Below the pieces are notes generated by a model. It was not told the origin of the DNA. It did no database searches and saw nothing but the letters and a program-made list of their open reading frames with translations. The position numbers and the translations under genes are program-made. Positions 9,505 through 29,761 of a DNA stretch of 64,000 nt are shown here, in pieces. Source of the stretch: Tropicimonas sp. IMCC34011 (GTDB lineage Bacteria; Pseudomonadota; Alphaproteobacteria; Rhodobacterales; Rhodobacteraceae). Each line of letters starts with the position of its first letter. Position 1 is the first letter of the stretch. The stretch lies in assembly GCF_003390865.1 (NCBI RefSeq), contig NZ_QMEJ01000005.1, positions 310,001-374,000 of the forward strand. The letters are read 5' to 3'.

Positions 9505-10227
9505 ATGGCAAAGATCGGTAAACGCACCCGCGCTGCCCGTGAGGCCGTGGCAGGCAAGGAGAACATCGCGGTCGAGGAAGCGATTTCCATCGTGAAATCC
9601 AATGCCAGCGCGAAGTTCGACGAGACCATCGAGATCGCCGTCAACCTCGGCGTCGACCCCCGTCACGCCGACCAGATGGTTCGCGGCAAGGTCTCCCTCC
9701 CGAACGGGACCGGCAAGGAAGTCCGCGTCGCGGTCTTCGCCCGTGGCGACAAGGCCGAGCAGGCCACCGCCGCCGGTGCCGACATCGTCGGCGCAGAGGA
9801 CCTGATGGAGAGCATCCAGGCTGGCAAGATCGACTTCGATCGCTGCATCGCCACGCCGGACATGATGCCCATCGTCGGTCGCCTCGGCAAGATTCTCGGC
9901 CCGCGCAACCTGATGCCGAACCCCAAGGTCGGAACGGTGACGCCGGACGTCGCCGCGGCCGTGGAAGCGGCCAAGGGCGGTGAGGTCCAGTTCAAGGTGG
10001 AGAAGGCCGGCGTCGTCCATGCCGGCATCGGCAAGGCGTCCTTCGACGAGGCCAAGCTGATCGAGAACGTGCGCGCCTTCGTGGATGCCGTCGCCAAGGC
10101 GAAGCCCGCCGGTGCGAAGGGCTCCTACATGCAGCGCGTGTCGCTGAGCTCCACGATGGGGCCGGGCGTGTCGGTCGATATCTCCTCCGCCCTCGCGGCG
10201 CCGGAGCAGGCCACGGCCGCCGAATGA
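9505..10227 (+). CDS. rplA: 50S ribosomal protein L1
   Basis: L1-stalk protein that helps deacylated tRNA leave the E site and, in many bacteria, represses its own operon by binding the L11 mRNA. The 240-residue sequence has the typical [13 protein letters not shown] start, [24 protein letters not shown], the [21 protein letters not shown] core and the C-terminal [10 protein letters not shown] segment. It follows rplK by three bases, consistent with coupled translation. Confidence 0.97.
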   Translation: MAKIGKRTRAAREAVAGKENIAVEEAISIVKSNASAKFDETIEIAVNLGVDPRHADQMVRGKVSLPNGTGKEVRVAVFARGDKAEQATAAGADIVGAEDLMESIQAGKIDFDRCIATPDMMPIVGRLGKILGPRNLMPNPKVGTVTPDVAAAVEAAKGGEVQFKVEKAGVVHAGIGKASFDEAKLIENVRAFVDAVAKAKPAGAKGSYMQRVSLSSTMGPGVSVDISSALAAPEQATAAE

Positions 10228-10498
10228 GATTTCGCGCTCCCGTCCTACGGGGCGGGGCGCGAATGGCGGGGCCCTTTTCGAAGGGCTTCGTCCTGTCCGA
10301 GACGGAGGGTGGGGCCGAAAGGTCCGGTAATTCCTTCCCGAGATGGGGAAACCGAGACGAGATTTCCGTGTGGGCTCTTGCCCCTCGGGCGATCTGGGAT
10401 CGGGACCCTGTGCGGACCCGAACGGTTCCTGAGCCCGCAAGGGCGAAGGGATCAAATTGAGCCGGGGGGCGAAAGCCCCTCACACTTGGAGTAAAACT
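10228..10498 (+). promoter_or_regulatory. L10 operon leader region (probable)
   Basis: About 270 bases without a gene separate rplA from rplJ. In many bacteria this gap carries the L10(L12)4 binding site that represses rplJL translation. What is visible is a 6-bp GGGGGC/GCCCCT stem with a GAAA tetraloop (10465-10480) just ahead of the rplJ ribosome site, and several shorter GC-rich repeats. Assignment as an L10 leader rests on position and this hairpin. Confidence 0.45.
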
Positions 10499-11017
10499 GT
10501 GGATAGAGCCCAGAAAGAGAAAGTGGTCGAGGAACTCGGCCAGATCTTCGAAAGCTCTGGCGTCGTGGTGGTTTCCCACTACGAAGGTCTCACGGTCGCC
10601 GAGATGCAGGACCTCCGGGCGCGTGCGCGCGACGCCGGCGGCTCCGTGCGCGTTGCCAAGAACAGGCTTGCCAAGATCGCCCTCGAGGGGACGCCCGCTG
10701 CTTCCATTGCGGACTACCTGACGGGCATGACCGTGCTCACCTATTCCGAAGACCCCGTGGCAGCTGCCAAGGTGGTCGAGGACTTCGCCAAGACGAACAA
10801 GAAGTTCGAAATCATTGGCGGTGCAATGGGTGGGTCGGCCCTCGACCGGGCCGGTGTCGAAGCCGTGTCGAAACTGCCGTCGCGCGAGGAGCTCATCGCT
10901 TCCATCGCCGGCTGCATCGGCGCACCCGCTTCGAACATCGCCGGTGCGATTGGCGCGCCCGCTTCGAACATCGCGAGCATTCTCAGCACCATCGAGGAGC
11001 GCGGCGAGGCCGCGTGA
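10499..11017 (+). CDS. rplJ: 50S ribosomal protein L10
   Basis: Anchors L7/L12 dimers to the ribosome through its C-terminal helix. The 172-residue product starts with GTG at 10499, supported by GGAG about nine bases upstream and by the family start [13 protein letters not shown]; the open frame reaches back to 10457 without family similarity. Near the C-terminus the peptide IGAPASNIA occurs twice in tandem (bases about 10917-10982), a feature I associate with Rhodobacterales L10. The C-terminal SILSTIEE helix is where L12 binds. Confidence 0.95.
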   Translation: MDRAQKEKVVEELGQIFESSGVVVVSHYEGLTVAEMQDLRARARDAGGSVRVAKNRLAKIALEGTPAASIADYLTGMTVLTYSEDPVAAAKVVEDFAKTNKKFEIIGGAMGGSALDRAGVEAVSKLPSREELIASIAGCIGAPASNIAGAIGAPASNIASILSTIEERGEAA

Positions 11018-11088
11018 GACGACGCGAGACCGGCGCGGGGTTGATCCTCGCAACGCCGGGACACATCTAAGCAAACGGAAAAGTAATC

Positions 11089-11469
11089 ATGGCTGATCTG
11101 AAAAAACTCGCCGAAGAGATCGTGGGTCTCACCCTTCTCGAGGCGCAAGAGCTGAAAACCATCCTCAAGGACGAGTACGGCATCGAGCCCGCCGCTGGCG
11201 GCGCGGTGATGATGGCCGGTCCGGCCGGCGATGCCGGCGGCGCTGCCGAAGAAGAGAAGACCGAGTTCGACGTGATCCTGAAGGCCGCTGGCGCTCAGAA
11301 GATCAACGTCATCAAGGAAGTCCGCGGCATCACGGGCCTCGGCCTGAAAGAAGCCAAGGAGCTCGTCGAAGCTGGCGGCAAGGCCGTCAAGGAAGGCGTC
11401 TCCAAGGACGAAGCCGAAGAGATCAAGACCAAGCTGGAAGCTGCCGGCGCCGAGGTCGAGGTCAAGTAA
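11089..11469 (+). CDS. rplL: 50S ribosomal protein L7/L12
   Basis: Multi-copy stalk protein that recruits and stimulates translation GTPases. The 126-residue product has the N-terminal dimerisation domain, an alanine/glycine hinge (about residues 38-55) and the globular C-terminal domain with [31 protein letters not shown] and the [19 protein letters not shown] end (family consensus). It lies 71 bases after rplJ and is normally made in excess over L10; the hairpins downstream may limit read-through into rpoB. Confidence 0.97.
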   Translation: MADLKKLAEEIVGLTLLEAQELKTILKDEYGIEPAAGGAVMMAGPAGDAGGAAEEEKTEFDVILKAAGAQKINVIKEVRGITGLGLKEAKELVEAGGKAVKEGVSKDEAEEIKTKLEAAGAEVEVK

Positions 11470-11478
11470 TCACGCGCC

Positions 11479-11547
11479 GGGGCGGTGTTCCGCCCCAGGT
11501 GACGTGCGAGACGACGGCCGGGCCGGGGAGTTATCCCGGGCCCGGCC
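11479..11547 (+). promoter_or_regulatory. Two hairpins in the rplL-rpoB gap
   Basis: The first, 7-bp GGGGCGG/CCGCCCC with a TGTT loop, starts nine bases after the rplL stop. The second pairs GGCCGGG with CCCGGCC (11516-11522 and 11541-11547) with a further inner stem. Neither has a T-tract. In E. coli this gap holds an attenuator and an RNase III site, so a similar role here is an inference from position. Confidence 0.4.
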
Positions 11548-11742
11548 TGAGCCCTTCTCGGACAGGGCCCGCGCCGCGTCGTGCGGTCGGACCCTGTCCA
11601 AGGCGAGGCTCCCCGAAGGGGTTCGGGCGCGGCCGGTGGGACGGCCGCAGGAATGGAACCCCGCCGCCTTCATTCGTGAGCGGCGCTCGCGTCCGGCCCC
11701 GGGACGCTGGCGATCCGCGACAGACGAAAGGTGTCTTACGGC

Positions 11743-15906
<4,164 letters not shown>

Positions 15907-15982
15907 GGCGTTCCTTCACGGCCGCTGCCCGCGCGGCGGCCGTCCGGCCCTCTCCCCACCGCCCCTGTTTTAGGAAATCGCA

Positions 15983-20227
<4,245 letters not shown>

Positions 20228-20253
20228 TCCTGCGGTTCACTTTGAACAGGAAG

Positions 20254-20282
20254 CGCCCCGGCCCAACGGCCGGGGCGTTTTC
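20254..20282 (+). terminator. Rho-independent terminator after rpoC
   Basis: A perfect 10-bp stem, CGCCCCGGCC with GGCCGGGGCG, with a four-base loop CAAC and TTTTC directly after. It ends the nusG-rpoC transcription region. Confidence 0.93.
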
Positions 20283-20337
20283 GTTTGCGGGGCGGGGGGG
20301 ACTGGCGGAGCGGGGCAGGGCGACTAGGTCCCTCCCC

Positions 20338-20616
20338 ATGGATGATGCAGCAAGATCTGTGGCGGTGCGGGTGACGGGGCGCGTTCAGGGCGTGTCCTTC
20401 CGGGCCTGGACGAAAGAGCGCGCCGAGGTGTTCGGGCTAGACGGCTGGGTGCGCAACGAGACGGACGGCAGCGTCTCGGCCTGCCTCTCCGGCCCGCCGG
20501 ACACGGTCGATCGGATGCTCAAGGAGATGCGGCGCGGCCCCTCCCTCGCGCAGGTGGATACCCTCGACGTGCAGGACGCAGGTCCCCCGGCGGCGGGGTT
20601 CTCGGTGCTGAAGTAA
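20338..20616 (+). CDS. acyP: Acylphosphatase
   Basis: Small enzyme that hydrolyses acyl-phosphate bonds in compounds such as acetyl phosphate and carbamoyl phosphate. The 92-residue product has the family signatures RVTGRVQGVSFRAWT, with the phosphate-binding loop and catalytic arginine, and GWVRNETDGSV, with the catalytic asparagine. The ATG at 20338 gives the expected length; the ribosome site is poor, and the same frame is open far upstream on top of rpoC, which is a chance frame. It stands alone between the rpoC terminator and the permease gene. Confidence 0.9.
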   Translation: MDDAARSVAVRVTGRVQGVSFRAWTKERAEVFGLDGWVRNETDGSVSACLSGPPDTVDRMLKEMRRGPSLAQVDTLDVQDAGPPAAGFSVLK

Positions 20617-20731
20617 GGCGCGCGCGCAAGCGCCTAGCGACTGTCATCCGGGCCCTTCCCGTCCGGGGGCTCTTGCCGCTCCCCTGCCGCCGCGCTAGCG
20701 CTTGGCGAACTACACACGCGGACAGGTTCGT

Positions 20732-21649
20732 ATGCTCGGTGACAATGCCCGCGGTGCGCTCTTGATGCTGGGCAGCATGGCTGCCTTCACGCTCAACGAC
20801 ACGGCGATCAAGATCCTGTCCTCGGACATCCCGCTCTTCCAGACCATCGCACTCCGCGGCGTCGGAACGACCGTCCTTCTCGCGCTACTCGCACTGGCCC
20901 TCGGGCAATGGCGGCAGCTCCGCCTTGCGGGCCGGGACCGTTCGCTCATCGCCTTGCGCGTCGCCGCGGAGATCGTTGCGGCCTTCACCTTCATCGGCGC
21001 GCTCTTCCACATGGAGCTCGCAAACGCGACGGCGATCCTGCAGGCCGTGCCGCTCGCCGTCACGCTTGCCGGTGCGGCGTTTCTCGGCGAGCCGGTGGGG
21101 TGGAAGCGCCTCAGCGCCATCGTCGTGGGTTTCCTCGGCGTCCTGCTGATGGTGCGGCCGGGGACGGAGGGGTTCACGGTGCATTCCCTCCTGTGCCTTG
21201 CGGCTGTCGGAGCCGTCACCGTGAGGGATCTCTGCACACGGCGCCTGAGTGCCGCGGTCCCCTCTATGGTGGTGGCCACCCTCACGGCGGGCGGAGTCGG
21301 CCTTGCAGCGGCGTTCGCAGCGACGGTGAACGGGGGGTGGGCGCCAATGGAGCCGGGAGCGACCGGCATCCTCGCCGGAGCCTCCGCCGCGATCCTCTTC
21401 GGCTACGTCTTTTCGATTCTTGCCATGCGGGTCGGGGAGATCGCAGTCGTCGCGCCGATGCGGTACAGCTCGCTCCTCTGGGCGCTGCTCCTCGGCTGGC
21501 TCGTCTTCGGCGACTGGCCGCGTCCTCTGACGCTCGCTGGCGCGGCAATCGTCGTGACGATGGGTGTGTTCACCTTCTACCGCGAGCGCGCCCTGGGACG
21601 GTCGCGGACCGCGGGACCGCAGGAGGTCCTGATCCGGCCAAGGACGTGA
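20732..21649 (+). CDS. EamA/DMT-family transporter
   Basis: Predicted inner-membrane permease of the drug/metabolite transporter superfamily, 305 residues, with about ten hydrophobic segments arranged as two EamA repeats. The first repeat begins near GALLMLGSMAAFTLNDTAIK (with FTLND in the place of the family entry motif), and the second ends with a short basic tail. Substrate cannot be told; relatives export amino acids or metabolites, or import S-adenosylmethionine in some lineages. I chose ATG at 20732, preceded by ACAGG; a TTG at 20702 is in frame. Not part of the ribosomal operon that follows. Confidence 0.85.
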   Translation: MLGDNARGALLMLGSMAAFTLNDTAIKILSSDIPLFQTIALRGVGTTVLLALLALALGQWRQLRLAGRDRSLIALRVAAEIVAAFTFIGALFHMELANATAILQAVPLAVTLAGAAFLGEPVGWKRLSAIVVGFLGVLLMVRPGTEGFTVHSLLCLAAVGAVTVRDLCTRRLSAAVPSMVVATLTAGGVGLAAAFAATVNGGWAPMEPGATGILAGASAAILFGYVFSILAMRVGEIAVVAPMRYSSLLWALLLGWLVFGDWPRPLTLAGAAIVVTMGVFTFYRERALGRSRTAGPQEVLIRPRT

Positions 21650-21688
21650 AGGAGGAGGGCTTCATGCTAACAGATCGTGAAGGGTCTG

Positions 21689-21717
21689 TTGACACGCCCT
21701 CCGATTCCCCCTAGAGA
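21689..21717 (+). promoter_or_regulatory. Promoter candidate for the str operon
   Basis: A consensus -35 TTGACA, a 17-base spacer and TAGAGA, about 225 bases upstream of rpsL. It is the best -35 among the promoter candidates in the window and leaves a long 5' leader in which I saw no strong hairpin. Confidence 0.65.
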
Positions 21718-21941
21718 CCGGCCACTCAAGCCGGAGCGGCCTGTTGCCCCGGGATGAGAATACAGAACTGAAGTGGTCACGATCCGGGCAAGATGCCCCG
21801 ATCCTCTGGAATTCCACCGCGTCGTTTCCGCGATCGAGGAAGCGCCTGCGGTCTTTGCGTTTTGCGGACGCGCAATGCGCATTCGATGTGAACTATCCGC
21901 GCGGTACGCGCGCGCCTGATGGAAGCGATACGGGGAACCGA

Positions 21942-22313
21942 ATGCCGACGATCCAGCAGCTGATCCGCAAGCCGCGGCAGCCCAAAGTTAAAAGGTCGAA
22001 GTCGCTGCACCTCGAAGGGTGCCCGCAAAAGCGTGGCGTCTGCACGCGCGTCTACACCACCACGCCGAAGAAGCCGAACTCGGCCATGCGGAAAGTCGCC
22101 AAGGTGCGGCTGACCAACGGGTACGAGGTCATCAGCTACATTCCCGGCGAAAGTCACAATCTCCAGGAGCACTCCGTGGTCCTGATTCGCGGTGGCCGGG
22201 TGAAAGACCTTCCGGGCGTCCGCTATCACATCCTCCGTGGTGTCCTCGACACCCAGGGCGTCAAGGACCGCCGTCAGCGTCGTTCGAAGTACGGCGCCAA
22301 GCGTCCGAAGTAA
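21942..22313 (+). CDS. rpsL: 30S ribosomal protein S12
   Basis: Decoding-centre protein that contacts the codon-anticodon pair and sets translation accuracy. The 123-residue product is the standard length and starts [12 protein letters not shown]. The streptomycin-related lysines are wild type (TTPKKPNSA and [10 protein letters not shown]), so no ribosomal streptomycin resistance is predicted. The [13 protein letters not shown] variant is one I associate with alphaproteobacteria. First gene of the rpsL-rpsG-fusA-tuf group; rpsG follows after 12 bases. Confidence 0.97.
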   Translation: MPTIQQLIRKPRQPKVKRSKSLHLEGCPQKRGVCTRVYTTTPKKPNSAMRKVAKVRLTNGYEVISYIPGESHNLQEHSVVLIRGGRVKDLPGVRYHILRGVLDTQGVKDRRQRRSKYGAKRPK

Positions 22314-22325
22314 GGAGAAGAAGCG

Positions 22326-22796
22326 ATGTCCCGTCGCCATGCCGCCGAGAAGCGCGAAGTACTGCCGGACGCCAAGTTCGGCTCGATTGTTCTGACGAAG
22401 TTCATGAACAACCTGATGATCGACGGCAAGAAGTCCGTCGCCGAGCGCATCGTCTATTCCGCCCTCGATCGGGTCGAGGGGCGCCTCAAGCGCTCCCCCA
22501 TCGAGGTGTTCGACGAAGCCCTCGACAACGTGAAGCCCTCTGTCGAGGTGCGCTCCCGCCGGGTCGGCGGCGCCACCTACCAGGTGCCCGTCGAAGTGCG
22601 CCCCGAGCGCCGCGAGGCGCTGGCGATCCGCTGGCTGATCACCGCCAGCCGCGCCCGCAACGAGAATACCATGGAAGAGCGTCTGGCCGGTGAGCTGGCC
22701 GATGCCGTCAACTCCCGCGGAAGCGCCGTGAAGAAGCGCGAGGACACCCACAAGATGGCCGACGCGAACCGCGCGTTCAGCCACTACCGCTGGTAA
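22326..22796 (+). CDS. rpsG: 30S ribosomal protein S7
   Basis: Initiates assembly of the 30S head and contacts the E- and P-site tRNAs. The 156-residue sequence is the common length and shows [31 protein letters not shown], the beta-hairpin region and the RAFSHYRW end. A GGAG ribosome site lies in the 12-base gap after rpsL. In E. coli S7 represses the str operon through this gap; the short spacing here leaves no room for the large E. coli-type structure. Confidence 0.97.
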   Translation: MSRRHAAEKREVLPDAKFGSIVLTKFMNNLMIDGKKSVAERIVYSALDRVEGRLKRSPIEVFDEALDNVKPSVEVRSRRVGGATYQVPVEVRPERREALAIRWLITASRARNENTMEERLAGELADAVNSRGSAVKKREDTHKMADANRAFSHYRW

Positions 22797-22824
22797 CCGA
22801 AATCCCAGCCTGAGGACCCATCCC

Positions 22825-24966
<2,142 letters not shown>

Positions 24967-24968
24967 CC

Positions 24969-25036
24969 TGCGGTGGGCGCCAGCGCCCACCCTACACCAC
25001 CCGACGGTTAGGGTGGGCGCCGCGTCGCCCACCGCA
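24969..25036. repeat. REP-like palindromic doublet
   Basis: Two hairpins, GGTGGGCG-CCAG-CGCCCACC and GGTGGGCG-CCGCGT-CGCCCACC, face each other across a short spacer. Together they form one long inverted repeat: the outer TGCGGTGGGCG matches CGCCCACCGCA, and the inner CGCCCACCCTA matches TAGGGTGGGCG. The layout is that of paired REP/BIME elements. No other copy occurs in this window and no REP-associated transposase is present. Confidence 0.75.
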
Positions 25037-25059
25037 TGAGAGACGACAAGGAGGCCGAG

Positions 25060-26235
<1,176 letters not shown>

Positions 26236-26283
26236 TCAAGAGGCGAGGGGCTTCGGGATCATCCCGAACCACACGGTGAATGG

Positions 26284-26313
26284 CAGGGGGGACGGCAATG
26301 CCGGGCCCCCCTG
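26284..26313 (+). promoter_or_regulatory. Large hairpin in the rpsJ (S10) leader
   Basis: CAGGGGGG pairs with CCCCCCTG and encloses a second stem CGGC-AAT-GCCG, giving about 12 paired positions with a small internal loop. It lies 90 bases before rpsJ with no T-tract. Its place matches where E. coli keeps the L4-controlled S10 leader, but the sequence is not recognisably related. Confidence 0.45.
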
Positions 26314-26403
26314 TCCACCACAAGACTAAGACCGCGACGTGGGGGTGGATGAGCCTCCTCCACCTCTCCGGCTCACGGACACGCCTCGAAAGGCAAGACA
26401 AAG

Positions 26404-26715
26404 ATGCAGAGCCAGAACATCCGTATCCGGCTGAAGGCGTTCGATTACCGCGTGCTGGATGCCAGCACGCAGGAGATCGTCTCCACGGCCAAGCGGACGG
26501 GCGCCCAGGTGCGCGGCCCCATCCCGCTCCCGAACAAGATCGAGAAGTTCACCGTCCTGCGCGGTCCGCATGTCGACAAGAAGTCGCGCGACCAGTGGGA
26601 AATCCGGACGCACAAGCGTCTTCTCGACATCGTAGATCCGACCCCGCAGACGGTGGACGCGCTCATGAAGCTCGACCTTGCCGCCGGTGTGGACGTCGAG
26701 ATCAAGCTTAACTGA
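26404..26715 (+). CDS. rpsJ: 30S ribosomal protein S10
   Basis: 30S head protein that also binds NusB in antitermination complexes. The 103-residue product has the expected [14 protein letters not shown] start, the [20 protein letters not shown] loop and [16 protein letters not shown]. First gene of the S10 block; rplC follows after 12 bases with a GAGGA ribosome site in the gap. Confidence 0.97.
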   Translation: MQSQNIRIRLKAFDYRVLDASTQEIVSTAKRTGAQVRGPIPLPNKIEKFTVLRGPHVDKKSRDQWEIRTHKRLLDIVDPTPQTVDALMKLDLAAGVDVEIKLN

Positions 26716-26727
26716 GGAGGACCTTCG

Positions 26728-27612
26728 ATGTTGCGCTCTGGAGTGATCGCACGGAAGGTCGGCATGACCCGCCTCTTCATGGAGGACGGGAAGCAGATCC
26801 CCGTGACCGTATTGCAGCTCGACGAACTTCAGGTCGTCGCGCAGCGGACGGCTGAAAAGGATGGCTACTCCGCCGTTCAGCTCGGCGCCGGCTCGGCCAA
26901 GGCCAAGCGGACCACGCAGGCGATGCGCGGCCACTTTGCCGTCGCCAATGTTGCGCCGAAGCGGAAGATTGCGGAATTCCGCGTCGATGCCGACAATCTG
27001 ATCGGTGTCGGTGAGGAAATCACCGCGAACCACTACTTCGAAGGCCAGTACGTCGACGTCAGCGGGACGTCGATCGGTAAGGGCTTTCAGGGTGCCATGA
27101 AGCGGCACAATTTCGGCGGCCTTCGCGCGTCTCACGGCGTGTCGATCAGCCACCGTTCGCACGGCTCCACCGGCCAGTGTCAGGACCCCGGACGGGTGTT
27201 CAAGGGCAAGAAGATGGCCGGTCACATGGGCGCCGCGCGGATCACCACCCAGAACCTCCAGGTCGTCCGCACCGATGCGGATCGCGGCCTGATCATGGTG
27301 AAGGGTGCCGTGCCGGGCTCAAAGGGTGGCTGGGTCACGATCAAGGATGCCGTCAAGAAGCCGGTGCCCGAGAACGTGATCCTTCCGGCGGCCCTCAAGT
27401 CCGCCGCCCGCGAAGCCGAACGTCTGGCCCAGGAAGCTGCCGATGAAGCCGCCGCCGCGGAGGCCGCCGAGGCCGAGCGTCTGGCCGCTGAGCAGGCCGC
27501 ACAGGAAGAAGCCGCGCTGAAGGAGGCCGAGGCCGATATCGCCGGTGAATCCTCCAAGGCGGACAATTCCGATGCCGAGGGCAATGCGCCCGAAGGAGAC
27601 GAAGACAAATGA
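26728..27612 (+). CDS. rplC: 50S ribosomal protein L3 with long acidic C-terminal tail
   Basis: Early 50S assembly protein reaching the peptidyl-transferase centre. Residues 1 to about 225 are a normal L3, including [13 protein letters not shown] and the [23 protein letters not shown] loop with the glutamine that PrmB methylates in E. coli. The remaining ~70 residues are an alanine- and glutamate-rich helical tail ending [13 protein letters not shown], so the protein is 294 residues against about 209 in E. coli. I regard such tails as a lineage feature of Rhodobacterales; the role is unknown. The stop overlaps the rplD ATG by four bases. Confidence 0.96.
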   Translation: MLRSGVIARKVGMTRLFMEDGKQIPVTVLQLDELQVVAQRTAEKDGYSAVQLGAGSAKAKRTTQAMRGHFAVANVAPKRKIAEFRVDADNLIGVGEEITANHYFEGQYVDVSGTSIGKGFQGAMKRHNFGGLRASHGVSISHRSHGSTGQCQDPGRVFKGKKMAGHMGAARITTQNLQVVRTDADRGLIMVKGAVPGSKGGWVTIKDAVKKPVPENVILPAALKSAAREAERLAQEAADEAAAAEAAEAERLAAEQAAQEEAALKEAEADIAGESSKADNSDAEGNAPEGDEDK

Positions 27613-28229
27613 AACTCGACGTGATCAAGCTGGATGGCGGCGAGGCCGGCACCGTGGATCTCGGCGACGAGGTCTTCGGCGTCGAGCCCCGTGCGGACAT
27701 CCTCCACCGCGTGGTCCGCTGGCAGCGCGCTCGCGCGCAGGCCGGCACCCACAAGGTGAAGACCCGCTCCGAAACGAGCTACTCGACCAAGAAGATCTAT
27801 CGCCAGAAAGGCACGGGCGGCGCGCGTCACGGCGACCGCAACGCTCCGATCTTCCGCAAGGGTGGTACCTACAAGGGTCCGACCCCGCGCAGCCATGCGC
27901 ACGACCTGCCGAAGAAGATCCGCAAGCTCGGCCTGAAGATGGCGCTGAGCGACAAGGCCCGTGATGGCAAGCTCGTCATCATCGAGTCCGCGGCTCTCGA
28001 AGAGGTCAAGACGAAGGCCCTCGCCAAGCATGTCGCCGACCGCGGCTGGCGCAAGGTGCTCGTCATCGACGGCGCCGAGGTCGACGGCAACTTCGCCCGC
28101 GCTGCGGCGAACATCGCCGGCCTCGACGTGCTCCCCTCTGTCGGCGCCAATGTCTATGACATCCTCAACCGTGACACGCTCGTGCTCACGAAAGCGGGTG
28201 TCGAAGCTCTGGAGGCCCGTCTGAAATGA
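27609..28229 (+). CDS. rplD: 50S ribosomal protein L4
   Basis: Lines the peptide exit tunnel; in gammaproteobacteria it also represses the S10 operon. The 206-residue protein has the loop [26 protein letters not shown] (tunnel extension, listed from family knowledge) and the C-terminal [15 protein letters not shown]. It overlaps both neighbours by four bases (ATGA), so rplC-rplD-rplW are translationally coupled. Confidence 0.96.
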   Translation: MKLDVIKLDGGEAGTVDLGDEVFGVEPRADILHRVVRWQRARAQAGTHKVKTRSETSYSTKKIYRQKGTGGARHGDRNAPIFRKGGTYKGPTPRSHAHDLPKKIRKLGLKMALSDKARDGKLVIIESAALEEVKTKALAKHVADRGWRKVLVIDGAEVDGNFARAAANIAGLDVLPSVGANVYDILNRDTLVLTKAGVEALEARLK

Positions 28230-28522
28230 GCGCGAAACCCGACCACTACGACGTGATCCGCAAGCCGATCATCACGGAGAAGGCCACGCTCGCATCGGAA
28301 GCGAACGCGGTTGTCTTCGAGGTCTCCATGAGTGCGGCCAAGCCGCAGATCAAGGAAGCGGTCGAAACCCTGTTCAATGTGAAGGTGAAGGCGGTCAACA
28401 CCACCATCACGAAAGGCAAGACCAAGCGCTTCCGGGGACGCCCCGGCCGCCGCGCTGACGTCAAGAAAGCCTATGTGACCCTCGAGGAGGGGAACACCAT
28501 TGACGTGACAACGGGCCTCTAA
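28226..28522 (+). CDS. rplW: 50S ribosomal protein L23
   Basis: Sits at the tunnel exit and docks trigger factor and SRP. The 98-residue product shows [31 protein letters not shown]-like helix 1 and the [22 protein letters not shown] basic loop in family order. It overlaps rplD by four bases and is followed by a 111-base gap with a hairpin, so it may end a coupled subgroup. Confidence 0.96.
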   Translation: MSAKPDHYDVIRKPIITEKATLASEANAVVFEVSMSAAKPQIKEAVETLFNVKVKAVNTTITKGKTKRFRGRPGRRADVKKAYVTLEEGNTIDVTTGL

Positions 28523-28541
28523 TATCAGGCCCCATCGCAGG

Positions 28542-28573
28542 CGGCCCCGGGCGACCGGGGCCGCTCGCTTTTT
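28542..28573 (+). terminator. Attenuator-like hairpin between rplW and rplB
   Basis: A perfect 9-bp stem CGGCCCCGG/CCGGGGCCG with a GCGA loop is followed, after five bases (CTCGC), by TTTTT. The spacing between stem and T-tract is longer than usual, which suggests partial termination or mRNA stabilisation rather than a full stop, since rplB is expected in the same operon. Confidence 0.5.
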
Positions 28574-28633
28574 CCGACACTGAAGAAGTCCTGCCGGGGT
28601 CTTCCCCGGCAATAGAAACGGAAGACAGAAAGC

Positions 28634-29476
28634 ATGGCACTCAAGTCGTACAATCCGACGACGCCTGGCCAGCGCGGGCTGGTTCTGATCGACCGTTCGG
28701 AGCTTTGGAAAGGTCGCCCCGTCAAATCCCTCACCGAGGGTTTGTCGAAGAAGGGTGGCCGGAACAACACCGGACGGATCACGATGCGCCGCCGCGGCGG
28801 CGGGGCGAAGCGTCTCTACAGAATCGTCGATTTCCGCCGGACGAAGTTCGACGTCTCCGCGACGGTCGAGCGGATCGAATACGATCCCAACCGGACCGCG
28901 TTCATCGCCCTCGTGCGTTATGAAGACGGCGAACAGGCTTACATCCTCGCGCCGCAGCGCCTCGCCATCGGTGACAAGGTCATCGCGGGCAGCCGCGTCG
29001 ACGTGAAGCCGGGCAACGCGATGCCGTTCTCGGGCATGCCGATCGGCACGATCGTCCACAACATCGAGCTGAAGCCCGGCAAGGGCGGCCAGATCGCTCG
29101 CGCCGCGGGCACCTACGCCCAGTTCGTCGGTCGCGACGGCGGCTACGCCCAGATCCGGCTTTCCTCCGGCGAGCTTCGTCTCGTGCGCCAGGAATGCATG
29201 GCCACGGTCGGCGCCGTCTCGAACCCGGACCAGTCGAACCAGAACTTCGGCAAGGCCGGTCGGATGCGCCACCATGGCATTCGTCCTTCGGTCCGCGGTG
29301 TCGTGATGAACCCGATCGACCACCCGCATGGCGGCGGCGAAGGCCGCACCTCGGGCGGCCGTCACCCCGTCACGCCCTGGGGCAAGCCGACCAAGGGTGC
29401 GCGCACCCGCAACACCAACAAGGCGTCGCAGAAGCTCATTCTTCGCTCCCGCCACGCTCGCAAAAAGGGGCGCTAA
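28634..29476 (+). CDS. rplB: 50S ribosomal protein L2
   Basis: Primary 23S rRNA-binding protein needed for subunit joining and peptidyl transferase. The 280-residue sequence starts [16 protein letters not shown], contains the [17 protein letters not shown] region and ends with the functional loop [21 protein letters not shown] including the conserved histidine, then the basic [10 protein letters not shown] tail. It has normal length and is followed by rpsS after three bases. Confidence 0.97.
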   Translation: MALKSYNPTTPGQRGLVLIDRSELWKGRPVKSLTEGLSKKGGRNNTGRITMRRRGGGAKRLYRIVDFRRTKFDVSATVERIEYDPNRTAFIALVRYEDGEQAYILAPQRLAIGDKVIAGSRVDVKPGNAMPFSGMPIGTIVHNIELKPGKGGQIARAAGTYAQFVGRDGGYAQIRLSSGELRLVRQECMATVGAVSNPDQSNQNFGKAGRMRHHGIRPSVRGVVMNPIDHPHGGGEGRTSGGRHPVTPWGKPTKGARTRNTNKASQKLILRSRHARKKGR

Positions 29477-29479
29477 GCT

Positions 29480-29758
29480 ATGACCCGTTCCGTCTGGAAA
29501 GGCCCCTTCGTCGACGCGTACGTCCTGAAGAAGGCCGAGAAATCCCGGGAATCCGGCCGCAGCGAGGTCATCAAGATCTGGTCGCGCCGCTCCACCATCC
29601 TTCCGCAGTTCGTCGGTCTGACGTTCGGTGTCTATAACGGCCACAAGCATGTGCCGGTGAACGTGTCCGAGGACATGATCGGCCAGAAGTTCGGCGAATA
29701 TGCGCCCACCCGTACCTATTACGGGCACGCCGCCGACAAGAAAGCGAAGAGGAAGTAA
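29480..29758 (+). CDS. rpsS: 30S ribosomal protein S19
   Basis: 30S head protein partnering S13 near the A and P sites. The 92-residue product has [43 protein letters not shown] and [21 protein letters not shown] family blocks (each quoted in part). It is three bases from both rplB and rplV, typical of tight translational coupling in this operon. Confidence 0.97.
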   Translation: MTRSVWKGPFVDAYVLKKAEKSRESGRSEVIKIWSRRSTILPQFVGLTFGVYNGHKHVPVNVSEDMIGQKFGEYAPTRTYYGHAADKKAKRK

Positions 29759-29761
29759 GTC

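Noticed and set aside
10457-10498. Upstream start for rplJ at 10457
   Set aside because: It reads through the GAAA-capped hairpin and adds residues absent from L10; the GTG at 10499 has a good ribosome site.
10917-10982. Short tandem repeat as a possible CRISPR or mobile repeat
   Set aside because: It lies in frame within rplJ and encodes a duplicated IGAPASNIA peptide of L10.
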